Shown here: piece by piece, positions 44,001 to 51,025 of the stretch
How positions within the stretch are numbered: position 1 is the stretch's first letter
Layout of the letters: each line of letters begins with the position of its first letter
NCBI GenBank assembly: GCA_947630705.1
Contig: CANRIK010000018.1
Location: 62,001 to 126,000 of the forward strand
Direction: 5' to 3'
Length of the DNA stretch: 64,000 bases
DNA from: an uncultured Clostridia bacterium
GTDB taxonomy: Bacteria; Bacillota; Clostridia; Christensenellales; Borkfalkiaceae
Position numbers and translations under genes: made by a program
Notes under the pieces: model-generated
Databases searched by the model: none
What the model was told of the DNA's origin: nothing
What the model saw: the letters and a program-made list of their open reading frames with translations, nothing else

Positions 44001-45070
44001 CCAACGACGAGATTTTCAAACTTATGGACGCAGGTAAAATCGACTATATAGTGTATACCGGAAAAACAGATATTGAGTCGATAACCAACTACATGAGCCT
44101 GCATCACCATGCGATTTTACTTGGAATAACCGTTCTCACGTCTCTTGATACAACAAATGCTCTTGCCGACGTCATTGCCGGCAGGTATAATCAGTTCAAT
44201 ACCGAACTTGTAGATATCAACAACCTCCGAACGGAAAAGCTGAAACTTAAATTTTGCAAGATGCACAGCTGCGGCAACGATTATATATTCTTCAATAATA
44301 TGGATAATACAATTACTTGCCCCGAGTCGCTTGCGATCAATTTCTCCGACAGGCATTATGCGATAGGAGGCGACGGGATAGTCATGATGGAAAGGTCGGG
44401 AGTAGCCGACGCAAAAGTTCGCGTATTCAATCGCGACGGCAGCGACGGCGGACTTGCCGCAAATCCCGTCAGATGCGTAGCAAAATATCTTTTCGATAAT
44501 AATCTTGCGCCGGAGAACATTAAAGTCGAAACTTGTAACGGTGTCAAAGAATTGAACGTAAGTTCATTCAACGGCAAGGCAAGTTCAGTATCGGTAAATC
44601 TCGGTAAACCGATATTGAGAAGACAGGAAGAAATTCAAACAGCCGGAATCACCGACATAATAAGCGGTCAGTTGCAGAACATGTATTCGGTGACCGAAGT
44701 AAATCTCGGTAACGATCATCTTGTAATTTTCTGCGATAAAGTCGAAGACGTCGATTTGGAGGAACTTGGCCAAAAACTTTGCGATGCCGGATATATAAAG
44801 GACGGAACATACGTCGAGTGCGTCAGAATAGTAAATAACGTTACATTAAAAATGAGGGTATGGGAGAAGCGCAACGGCGAAACGCTTGCATGCGGTACCG
44901 CTGCGGCGGCCGCTTCGGTTGCGGCTGTCGAAAACGGCCATTGTCTGTATGACGCATTGATTACCGTCAAACTGAAAGGCGGAGATTTATTTGTGAACTA
45001 TATCAGCGACGGCAATGTAATTCTTGACGGACCCGTTAAACTTTCATTTGAGGGATTGATTGAAATCTGA
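41027..45070 (+). CDS. carB: CarB fused to a DapF-like domain
   Basis: One 1347-residue reading frame with two complete parts. Residues 1 to about 1070 are carbamoyl-phosphate synthase large subunit: two ATP-grasp halves, each starting with an I-G-S-G-P-I block (Y-A-L-G-G-A-G-G-G-type loops included), and the C-terminal MGS-like allosteric domain. Residues about 1074-1347 are a full-length diaminopimelate epimerase fold, beginning K-F-C-K-M-H-S-C-G-N-D and ending with the second cysteine loop E-T-L-A-Cys1289-G-T. The first catalytic cysteine loop, normally M-C-G-N-G, reads L-Ala1144-A-N-P. Other ligand residues differ: Tyr1262 where Asn is expected, and Lys1281 for Arg. There is no internal start or ribosome site before the DapF part. 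CarB activity is likely; DAP epimerase activity is doubtful. Confidence 0.93.
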   Translation: MPKKEDIKKVLVIGSGPIVIGQAAEFDYAGAQACRVLKDAGINVVLCNSNPATIMTDSALADEIYLEPLTVDTLKRIIIKERPDSLLASLGGQTGLTLGCQLAKSGFLDEYGVKLIGVNLESIDRAEDRELFKETMQKINQPVVPSDIAYSVDECVAIAEKIGYPVIVRPAYTLGGAGGGVAKDEEELRLISHNGLMLSPITQVLIEKYIGGWKEIEFEVLRDSVGNVLTVCSMENFDPVGIHTGDSIVIAPAVTLSDKEYQMLRTASLNIISELKIEGGCNCQFALNPDSFEYSVIEVNPRVSRSSALASKATGYPIAKVATKIALGYTLDEIKNDVTGKTYACFEPTLDYVVVKLPKWPFDKFLYAKRNLGTRMKATGEVMAIGTGFEMAIMKAVRGAEISVGTLNMPKIAELSDDEIYEKLHELTDERLFVVYQAIKRGISIDEIYKITKIDEWFLYKLKNLADYENEIIGKPITREQYIRGKKLGYPDTELKKLSGNNLPMHRNAVFKMVDTCGAEFAAQTPYFYSTYDEKEHDEAKPFVAQSKKKRIIVIGSGPIRIGQGIEFDYSSVHCVWALKRLGYEVIIINNNPETVSTDFDTADRLYFEALTPEDVQNVIDMEKPYGVVITFGGQTAIKLCGYLDKKGVKILGTPADSVDLAEDRERFDELLEQFDIARPKGLTVMSKEEAVHAAETLGYPVLLRPSYVIGGQNMTIAFTQNDIERYMDVILAQKIENPVLCDKYLMGTELEVDAISDGVDVLIPGIMQHIERAGVHSGDSIAVYPPYNLSDAMLKKVVDISEKLAIALKTKGLINIQYLIYHNQLYVIEVNPRASRTIPYISKVTGVPMVDLATKILMGAKLKKLGYGTGLYPTSPYVAVKVPVFSFEKLNDVNSQLGPEMKSTGEVLGIGKTIEEALFKGLVSAGFNMKHPDKQHPSGIYFTINDQDKFEIVNIVKKFADLGLTLYATKGTANVIRSLGLECTEVARLSTNDEIFKLMDAGKIDYIVYTGKTDIESITNYMSLHHHAILLGITVLTSLDTTNALADVIAGRYNQFNTELVDINNLRTEKLKLKFCKMHSCGNDYIFFNNMDNTITCPESLAINFSDRHYAIGGDGIVMMERSGVADAKVRVFNRDGSDGGLAANPVRCVAKYLFDNNLAPENIKVETCNGVKELNVSSFNGKASSVSVNLGKPILRRQEEIQTAGITDIISGQLQNMYSVTEVNLGNDHLVIFCDKVEDVDLEELGQKLCDAGYIKDGTYVECVRIVNNVTLKMRVWEKRNGETLACGTAAAAASVAAVENGHCLYDALITVKLKGGDLFVNYISDGNVILDGPVKLSFEGLIEI

Positions 45071-46197
45071 TGATTTATCTTGACAATGCGGCCACAACAA
45101 AGCCGGACGAAGAGTGCATTAAAAGAGCCGAAGAATTTCTTCATAACAGTTATTTTAACCCTTCCGCATTATATGCGGAAGGTTATAATATACAGCTGTC
45201 ATTGCGTCGGGCCAAAACCGGAATACTGTCAACTATTTCCATGAGCGATGATTTTGACTTGATCTTTACTTCATGCGGAACGGAAGCCGACAATCAGGCC
45301 ATATTTTGCGGAGGGAAAAGAGGCAACATCGTTACGACCTACGGCGAACATTCGGCTGTATTTGCGGCGGCGAAAGAGCTATCGACTCGCGGCGTCGAAG
45401 TCCGATTTGCGCCTTTAAATAGCGACGGCAGCGCAGACATCGAAAAACTTATTGAGCTTGTTGACGATAAGACGTCTCTTGTCTCCGTAATACACGTCAA
45501 TAATGAAACGGGCGCGATAAACGATATCGCCTCCATTGCCGCATGCATAAAGAGGAAGAATCCTCGGACTTTGTTTCATTCCGACGGTGTTCAGGCTTAC
45601 GGCAAAATACCTTTTATGCTTACAAAAGATATAGATTTATATTCTGTGAGCGCGCATAAAATAGGCGGAGTAAAAGGTTGCGGAGCGCTGTTCAAAAAGA
45701 GAAATCTGGCTTTGAAGCCATATATTTACGGCGGCGGTCAGGAACAGGGATTGAGAAGCGGTACGGAGAATGTGTTCGGAATCAAAAACTTTGAGTTTGC
45801 CGCTGTCAAAAAATACTGTAAAATCGAGGAAAACCATAAAAAAATCCGCCTACTGAACGATTTGCTCTGGGAAAGATTAGATAAATCTTTATTTACGAGA
45901 ATTTCTCCCGAGAATAACTCGCCTTATATCCTTACGGTCGGAGCGGACGGACTTCGCGGCGAAACCATTATGCATGAAGCTGACGACGCAGGTCTGATTT
46001 TAGGTACGGGGTCTGCATGTTCGTCCAATGAGAAGAAACGGCGTTCGCGCGTAATACTTGCCTGCGGAATATCCGAAAGTCTTGCGGACGGAATTTTAAG
46101 GATCAGTTTTTCATCGGAAAATACAGTTGAAGAAACCGAAAGCGCAGCCGAAATTTTGAATAGAATTGTCAAAAACAGAAAAGAGAAAATGGCATAA
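45070..46197 (+). CDS. Cysteine desulfurase (NifS/IscS family)
   Basis: PLP enzyme that takes sulfur from cysteine as a protein-bound persulfide. The 375 residues have Y-L-D-N-A-A-T-T, the histidine in Y-G-E-H-S-A, H-V-N-N-E-T-G, the PLP lysine Lys197 in S-A-H-K-I-G-G, and the persulfide Cys317 in G-S-A-C-S-S. Pairing with thiI immediately downstream suggests it feeds sulfur to tRNA 4-thiouridine or thiazole synthesis rather than general Fe-S assembly. The start overlaps the carB stop by one base, tying a sulfur-transfer pair to the arginine operon. Confidence 0.94.
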   Translation: MIYLDNAATTKPDEECIKRAEEFLHNSYFNPSALYAEGYNIQLSLRRAKTGILSTISMSDDFDLIFTSCGTEADNQAIFCGGKRGNIVTTYGEHSAVFAAAKELSTRGVEVRFAPLNSDGSADIEKLIELVDDKTSLVSVIHVNNETGAINDIASIAACIKRKNPRTLFHSDGVQAYGKIPFMLTKDIDLYSVSAHKIGGVKGCGALFKKRNLALKPYIYGGGQEQGLRSGTENVFGIKNFEFAAVKKYCKIEENHKKIRLLNDLLWERLDKSLFTRISPENNSPYILTVGADGLRGETIMHEADDAGLILGTGSACSSNEKKRRSRVILACGISESLADGILRISFSSENTVEETESAAEILNRIVKNRKEKMA

Positions 46198-46198
46198 T

Positions 46199-47353
46199 AT
46201 GGAAAAAGTTATCATAATCCGATATTCCGAAATACATCTGAAAGGCAAGAACAGAGGATATTTTGAACGTGTTTTCGGGATAAATATCGAAAAATCTCTT
46301 AAAGGAATAAAACATGAAGTCCGCCGCAGAAGCGGCAGATATCTTATTGAATGTTTTGAAGAAAATCAAACGGAAATGATTCTTCAAAAGCTCAATAAGG
46401 TTTTCGGAATTCATTCATACAGCGTCGCGCTTAAAGTTCCTACGCAAATGGATAGGATATTCGAAGCAGCGAAGAGCGTATGTCGCGATTGTGGCTCTTT
46501 TAAAGTTGAAACTCACAGGGCAGATAAAACATTTCATCTCAATTCAATGGAAATAAGCGCAGAAATAGGGGGCAGACTTCTTTCTGCGAATAAAAATCTT
46601 AAAGTAGACGTCCATAATCCGCAATTTGTTATTGATATAGATGTAAGAGAAGACGGAACGACTTTGGTTTTCGGCAATTACTATAAAGGCGCCGGAGGCA
46701 TGCCCGTAGGAACGGCTGGGAAGGGGCTTTTACTGTTATCTGGCGGTATAGACAGCCCCGTGGCCGGACACATGATAGCCAAAAGAGGTATGAATATCGA
46801 ATGTATTCATTTTCATAGTTATCCGTACACCAATTTGCAGGCTCGCGACAAGGTAATCGAACTTGCAAAAGTTCTTTCGGAATATTCCTGCGGCATTAAA
46901 CTTCATATCATATCGGTAACTCATATTCAGGAAGAGATCCATAAAAACTGTAACGCAGAATATATGGTTACGCTTTTAAGACGTTTCATGATGAGAATTG
47001 CCGAAAAGGTTGCTATTAAGATAGGCGCACAGTGCATTATAACGGGGGAGAGCCTCGGACAGGTGGCAAGCCAGACTATCGAAGGCATTACGGCGTCAAA
47101 CTCCGTAATAGAGAAGTTACCTATATTGAGACCTTTGTGCGGTTTTGACAAGGATGAAATAATAGAGCGCAGCAGAAATATAGGCGCATTTGATATCTCG
47201 ATACAGCCGTATGAGGATTGCTGCACGGTCTTTCTTCCGAAACATCCCGTTATCAAACCGGATTTGAAAACGATTGAAGAAGAAGAGGCAAAAATTGACG
47301 TAGAAAAATTAATTTCCGAGGCTTTGAACTCACGCGAAACCTTAAATTTCTAA
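46199..47353 (+). CDS. thiI: tRNA 4-thiouridine synthase ThiI
   Basis: Adenylates U8 of tRNA and inserts sulfur; in many bacteria also takes part in thiamine thiazole formation. From the ATG at 46199 it has 384 residues: a ferredoxin-like and THUMP region (about 1-165), then the PP-loop L-L-S-G-G-I-D-S-P (about 178-186). G-E-S-L-G-Q-V-A-S-Q-T and R-P-L-C-G-F-D-K-D-E are also diagnostic. It lacks the C-terminal rhodanese domain of the enterobacterial protein, as is usual in Firmicutes, and so relies on the upstream desulfurase. One base separates it from that gene. Confidence 0.95.
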   Translation: MEKVIIIRYSEIHLKGKNRGYFERVFGINIEKSLKGIKHEVRRRSGRYLIECFEENQTEMILQKLNKVFGIHSYSVALKVPTQMDRIFEAAKSVCRDCGSFKVETHRADKTFHLNSMEISAEIGGRLLSANKNLKVDVHNPQFVIDIDVREDGTTLVFGNYYKGAGGMPVGTAGKGLLLLSGGIDSPVAGHMIAKRGMNIECIHFHSYPYTNLQARDKVIELAKVLSEYSCGIKLHIISVTHIQEEIHKNCNAEYMVTLLRRFMMRIAEKVAIKIGAQCIITGESLGQVASQTIEGITASNSVIEKLPILRPLCGFDKDEIIERSRNIGAFDISIQPYEDCCTVFLPKHPVIKPDLKTIEEEEAKIDVEKLISEALNSRETLNF

Positions 47354-47358
47354 AATAT

Positions 47359-47388
47359 AAAGCGCGCTTTTAAGTTGGCGCGCTTTTT
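47359..47388 (+). terminator. Terminator after thiI
   Basis: Stem AAAGCGCGC (47359-47367) with GCGCGCTTT (47378-47386), ten-base loop, then TT. It overlaps the last codon of the convergent PBP gene and may serve both. Confidence 0.8.
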
Positions 47389-49609
47389 AAATTTCATACC
47401 AATTTCCGTTGATTATTTCAGGCAGTTTAGTTTGCGGAGATTTACTTTTTTCGCCGATATTGACCGACGGCAGAGTAATTTCATCGCCAAACAGCTTTTC
47501 ATTTTGATATATATAATAAGGACAAACGGTATAGGTATAAACTCCGTTTTCCGGTTTATCTTCTATTAAATTTTGCCATTTATTGTCATAAATTACCACT
47601 GATTTGCCATTTTGGATGCGTTTTATTATATATGAATAGTACTTTGTCTGACGTAATTCGATTTTTACAGTATTGTTTTTGACTGAAATTTTCGGGCTTA
47701 CGATTTCAGGATGGACGAATCTTGTCGAGACGGTTGTCGGGACATTGATATCGAGCGTTTTTACCTTCAAAATGTTTAACAGCGGAGAAAATTTATCGGC
47801 AATTTCAATCTTATTGTTTTCATAATAAAGTTCCGCGTCCAAATCTATAATTTTCGTGCCTTTATCCGTTTCCAGCTTTTTGGGCTTATGGGTTTGATAT
47901 ATTTTTTCGAATATTTTTTTTGAAATTTCGCAGCAGTGCGTTCCGCCGGAAATATTTGTTCTTGCATAATTTTTGTCGCCCAGCCAGACTCCGACGCAGT
48001 GTTCAGACGTGTAATTGACGCAGTAGGCGTCGGTATTTCCTTTTTCGTTTCCGCAAGTTCCCGTTTTTGAGGCTATATCATAGTCGAAATTGCGCAACAT
48101 TTTTGCTGTTCCCGTCTTTGTCGTTTCAAGCAGGATTTGATTAATCAATGACGCTGTTCCGTCCGAAAATACTTTGCTGTACGTTTTTTTATTTTCATAG
48201 ATAGTTTTGTTTTCTTTTGTAACTATTTTGTTTATAAAATTTGAATTTGCATAATATCCGGAATTCGAAAATTGAGCATAGCAATCGGCAATTTGTTTTA
48301 AAGTGAGTCCTTGTTCCATACCGCCTAATGCAAGAGACAGATTTTTTTCTCCGTCTTTCAATTCGATTCCCATCTTTTTTAGATATTTTTCCGATTTTTC
48401 TATCGTCAATGAATTAAGCGTTTTGACTGCCGGCACATTGTAACTTTTCGAAATGCTTTCAGTGACGGTAACGTATCCGTGAAATTTATTGTCGCTGTTC
48501 GATGGTCTATATCCGTTGTAGTCAATTTCTTCATCAAGGACTTTTGTGTAGGGGCTTACTATTTTTTCCTCTATGGCCGGTCCGTAAACTGCGAGCGGTT
48601 TTATGGTTGAGCCGGGCTGTCTTTTGACTTCGCCGACAGTGCTTTTATATGCTGATACTTCGCCCGATTTGGTGGTAATTATCACTGCATTGTCGCATGG
48701 ATAGTCTAAATTTTCAATCAGATTCTGCAATTCGGGCTGTAAATTTGTGTAAATTTTAATGCATGTACTCAAATTGTAAAATTCCGGATCGATTTTATCC
48801 AATTCCTCGAATGTTGCATTGATATAGTCTCCATAGGCATATGAATTTTTTTGTTTTGCGACGTTTAATGGCATGGAGCAGTAATCTTTGTACGCTCTCT
48901 CTGACAGATAATCGCAGTCGCGCATGCTTTTGAGGACAATATTTCTTCTCGCTATACTTTTTTCGGGATATCTGAAAGGGGAGTAGTTATTCGGAGAAAT
49001 TATCAAACCTGCCAAAATTGCGCTTTCATCTACCGTAAGCTCCGCAGCTTTTTTATCGAAATAGAATTCCGAAGCGCTTTCTATACCGTAACAGTTGTGT
49101 CCGAAGTAAATGGTGTTCAGATACATTTCAAGTATTTGTTCTTTTGAGTATTTTTTTTCAAGTTTTCTTGTCAACTTGATTTCTTTAAGTTTTCTCGAAA
49201 TAGTCTTGTCTCCCGAAAGATGCGTATTTTTTATAAGCTGTTGACTTATAGTTGATGCGCCTTCTTTGAATGAACGGGACATAACGTTTCGGTAAGCCGC
49301 CTTAATCATACGTTTATAATTAAGACCTTTATGTTGGAAAAAAGTTCTGTCCTCGGAGGAGATAAAGGCTTGAATTGTATGCTGTTGAAGGTCCTCGAAT
49401 TCGACGTTCTTGCGTTTATTGGTTAAATATGTGCTTGCAATTTCGTTGCCGTTCGCGTCGTAAAGCGTTATATTCTGATCGCCGGACAGTAACTTTTTTT
49501 CGTCGAGGTAGGCGTCGTTTGTCATGACCAAATAGAAGATCATAAACGATAAAATTAAAACAAGCAGACTTATAAGAATGAACGTTGTTATTTTCAGAAA
49601 TTTGGTCAT
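47387..49609 (-). CDS. Class A penicillin-binding protein (bifunctional)
   Basis: Glycosyltransferase-transpeptidase that builds and cross-links peptidoglycan outside the membrane. The 740 residues hold an N-terminal anchor (about 7-29) and a GT51 domain with catalytic Glu86 in S-S-E-D-R-T-F-F, plus E-G-A-S-T-I-S-Q-Q-L. The transpeptidase domain has Ser334-T-I-Lys337, Ser389-Y-Asn391 and Lys515-Thr-Gly-Thr. A C-terminal beta-rich extension of about 120 residues follows. All active-site motifs are intact. It is transcribed alone on the minus strand. I see no good ribosome site or promoter in the 92-base divergent gap shared with miaB. Confidence 0.95.
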   Translation of the reverse strand: MTKFLKITTFILISLLVLILSFMIFYLVMTNDAYLDEKKLLSGDQNITLYDANGNEIASTYLTNKRKNVEFEDLQQHTIQAFISSEDRTFFQHKGLNYKRMIKAAYRNVMSRSFKEGASTISQQLIKNTHLSGDKTISRKLKEIKLTRKLEKKYSKEQILEMYLNTIYFGHNCYGIESASEFYFDKKAAELTVDESAILAGLIISPNNYSPFRYPEKSIARRNIVLKSMRDCDYLSERAYKDYCSMPLNVAKQKNSYAYGDYINATFEELDKIDPEFYNLSTCIKIYTNLQPELQNLIENLDYPCDNAVIITTKSGEVSAYKSTVGEVKRQPGSTIKPLAVYGPAIEEKIVSPYTKVLDEEIDYNGYRPSNSDNKFHGYVTVTESISKSYNVPAVKTLNSLTIEKSEKYLKKMGIELKDGEKNLSLALGGMEQGLTLKQIADCYAQFSNSGYYANSNFINKIVTKENKTIYENKKTYSKVFSDGTASLINQILLETTKTGTAKMLRNFDYDIASKTGTCGNEKGNTDAYCVNYTSEHCVGVWLGDKNYARTNISGGTHCCEISKKIFEKIYQTHKPKKLETDKGTKIIDLDAELYYENNKIEIADKFSPLLNILKVKTLDINVPTTVSTRFVHPEIVSPKISVKNNTVKIELRQTKYYSYIIKRIQNGKSVVIYDNKWQNLIEDKPENGVYTYTVCPYYIYQNEKLFGDEITLPSVNIGEKSKSPQTKLPEIINGNWYEI

Positions 49610-49652
49610 TATAAATAGTATTTATAAAATTGAATAAATCTTGCTTATTTAT

Positions 49653-49681
49653 TTGAAAAAAATTAATTAAAATTGTATAAT
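49653..49681 (+). promoter_or_regulatory. Sigma-A promoter of the miaB-mutSL operon
   Basis: TTGAAA at 49653-49658, 17 bases, TATAAT at 49676-49681. The expected start site (near 49688) is only about 14 bases before the miaB ATG. Confidence 0.75.
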
Positions 49682-49701
49682 TGATTTGATTGAATGTTAT
49701 T

Positions 49702-51021
49702 ATGGAAAAGTATTATCATATTACAACTTACGGCTGTCAGATGAATGTACATGAATCTGAAAAAATAGCCGGTATTTTATCCGATCTCGGCTATATTGCC
49801 TGCGATGACATGGAAAGCGCCGATATCGTGGTTTTTAACACCTGCTGTATTCGCGAAAATGCCGAAAATCATGCGTACGGCAATATCGGCATGCTCAAAA
49901 AACTCAAAGCCGTAAAAAAAGATATGATTATCGCAGTAGGCGGTTGTCTGCCTCAACAAATAGGTAAAGCCGACCTGTTACATAAAAAATTTCCCTATGT
50001 GGATATCATTTTCGGAACTCACAACCTGAATAAATTAAAGGAATATATTTTAAAAAAACAACAGCAGAAAAAGGCAGTAATTCAGATTGAAGAGAGCGAA
50101 GGCGCGATATGCGAAGAGGACAGGCCTCTCCGCACAAGTTATCCCAACGCTTGGATAAATATTACATACGGGTGCAATAATTTTTGCAGCTACTGCATTG
50201 TGCCCTATGTTCGCGGACGGGAGAGGAGCCGCCGTTCCGAGCACATATTTGCCGAAGCCAAATCATTGATTGCGGACGGTTATAAAGAAATTACGCTTCT
50301 CGGACAAAACGTAAATTCCTACGGGAACGGCACGGACGACTTGACATTTCCTCAACTCCTCGAAAAAATTGCAAATTTAGACGGAAAATTCCGTTTGAGA
50401 TTTATGACGAGCCATCCTAAAGACTTTTCAGAAGAACTTTCAAAGGTCATTGCCCGAAACGATAAAATCTGCAATAACGTTCATTTGCCCGTTCAAAGCG
50501 GTTCCGATTCGGTTCTGAAAGCGATGAACAGGCGGTATACAAGGAAAGATTATCTTGAAAAAATCGAACTCCTTAAAAAACATGTTCCCGATTGTGCAAT
50601 AACTACCGACCTTATCGTCGGATTCCCCAATGAAACGGAACAGGATTTTCTCGATACCATGAGTCTTGTTAAAGAGGTAGGTTTTTCATCGGCGTTCACA
50701 TTTGTCTATTCGAGACGCGACGGCACTGTCGCGGCAAAAATGGACGGGCAGATTCCGGAAGAGGTATCAAAAGACAGGATAATGCGGCTCGTCGAACTTG
50801 TAAACGAAAATACTCGATCTCAATCTTTGAAGTATGTCGGAAAAACCGTCGAAATTTTGTGCGAGGACTATGACAAAAAGAAAGATATGTATTTGGGCAG
50901 AGACGAGTACGGCAGAATGGCGTATTTCAAGAGCGATAAAAACGTTATAGGCGAGTTTATCAAAGTAAAAATTAATTCGGCAAACGGCATTTCGCTTGTC
51001 GGAGACATTATTAAAGGGTAG
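49702..51021 (+). CDS. miaB: tRNA-2-methylthio-N6-isopentenyladenosine synthase
   Basis: Radical-SAM methylthiotransferase acting on i6A37 of tRNA, after MiaA (encoded at 55579 in the same operon). From the ATG at 49702 it has 439 residues: UPF0004 domain with T-Y-G-C-Q-M-N and N-T-C-C-I-R-E, radical-SAM cysteines 158, 162 and 165 in Y-G-C-N-N-F-C-S-Y-C, then H-L-P-V-Q-S-G-S and a C-terminal TRAM domain. Q-M-N and V-Q-S-G-S mark MiaB rather than RimO. No Shine-Dalgarno is visible, and the predicted leader is very short. A TTG at 49690 is also in frame. Confidence 0.95.
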   Translation: MEKYYHITTYGCQMNVHESEKIAGILSDLGYIACDDMESADIVVFNTCCIRENAENHAYGNIGMLKKLKAVKKDMIIAVGGCLPQQIGKADLLHKKFPYVDIIFGTHNLNKLKEYILKKQQQKKAVIQIEESEGAICEEDRPLRTSYPNAWINITYGCNNFCSYCIVPYVRGRERSRRSEHIFAEAKSLIADGYKEITLLGQNVNSYGNGTDDLTFPQLLEKIANLDGKFRLRFMTSHPKDFSEELSKVIARNDKICNNVHLPVQSGSDSVLKAMNRRYTRKDYLEKIELLKKHVPDCAITTDLIVGFPNETEQDFLDTMSLVKEVGFSSAFTFVYSRRDGTVAAKMDGQIPEEVSKDRIMRLVELVNENTRSQSLKYVGKTVEILCEDYDKKKDMYLGRDEYGRMAYFKSDKNVIGEFIKVKINSANGISLVGDIIKG

Positions 51022-51025
51022 AATT

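Noticed and set aside
44231-45070. Separate translation of the DapF part, or a sequencing error at the missing cysteine
   Set aside because: No internal start or Shine-Dalgarno sequence is visible near the junction, and the altered loop differs at several consecutive codons in an intact frame, which a single error cannot explain.
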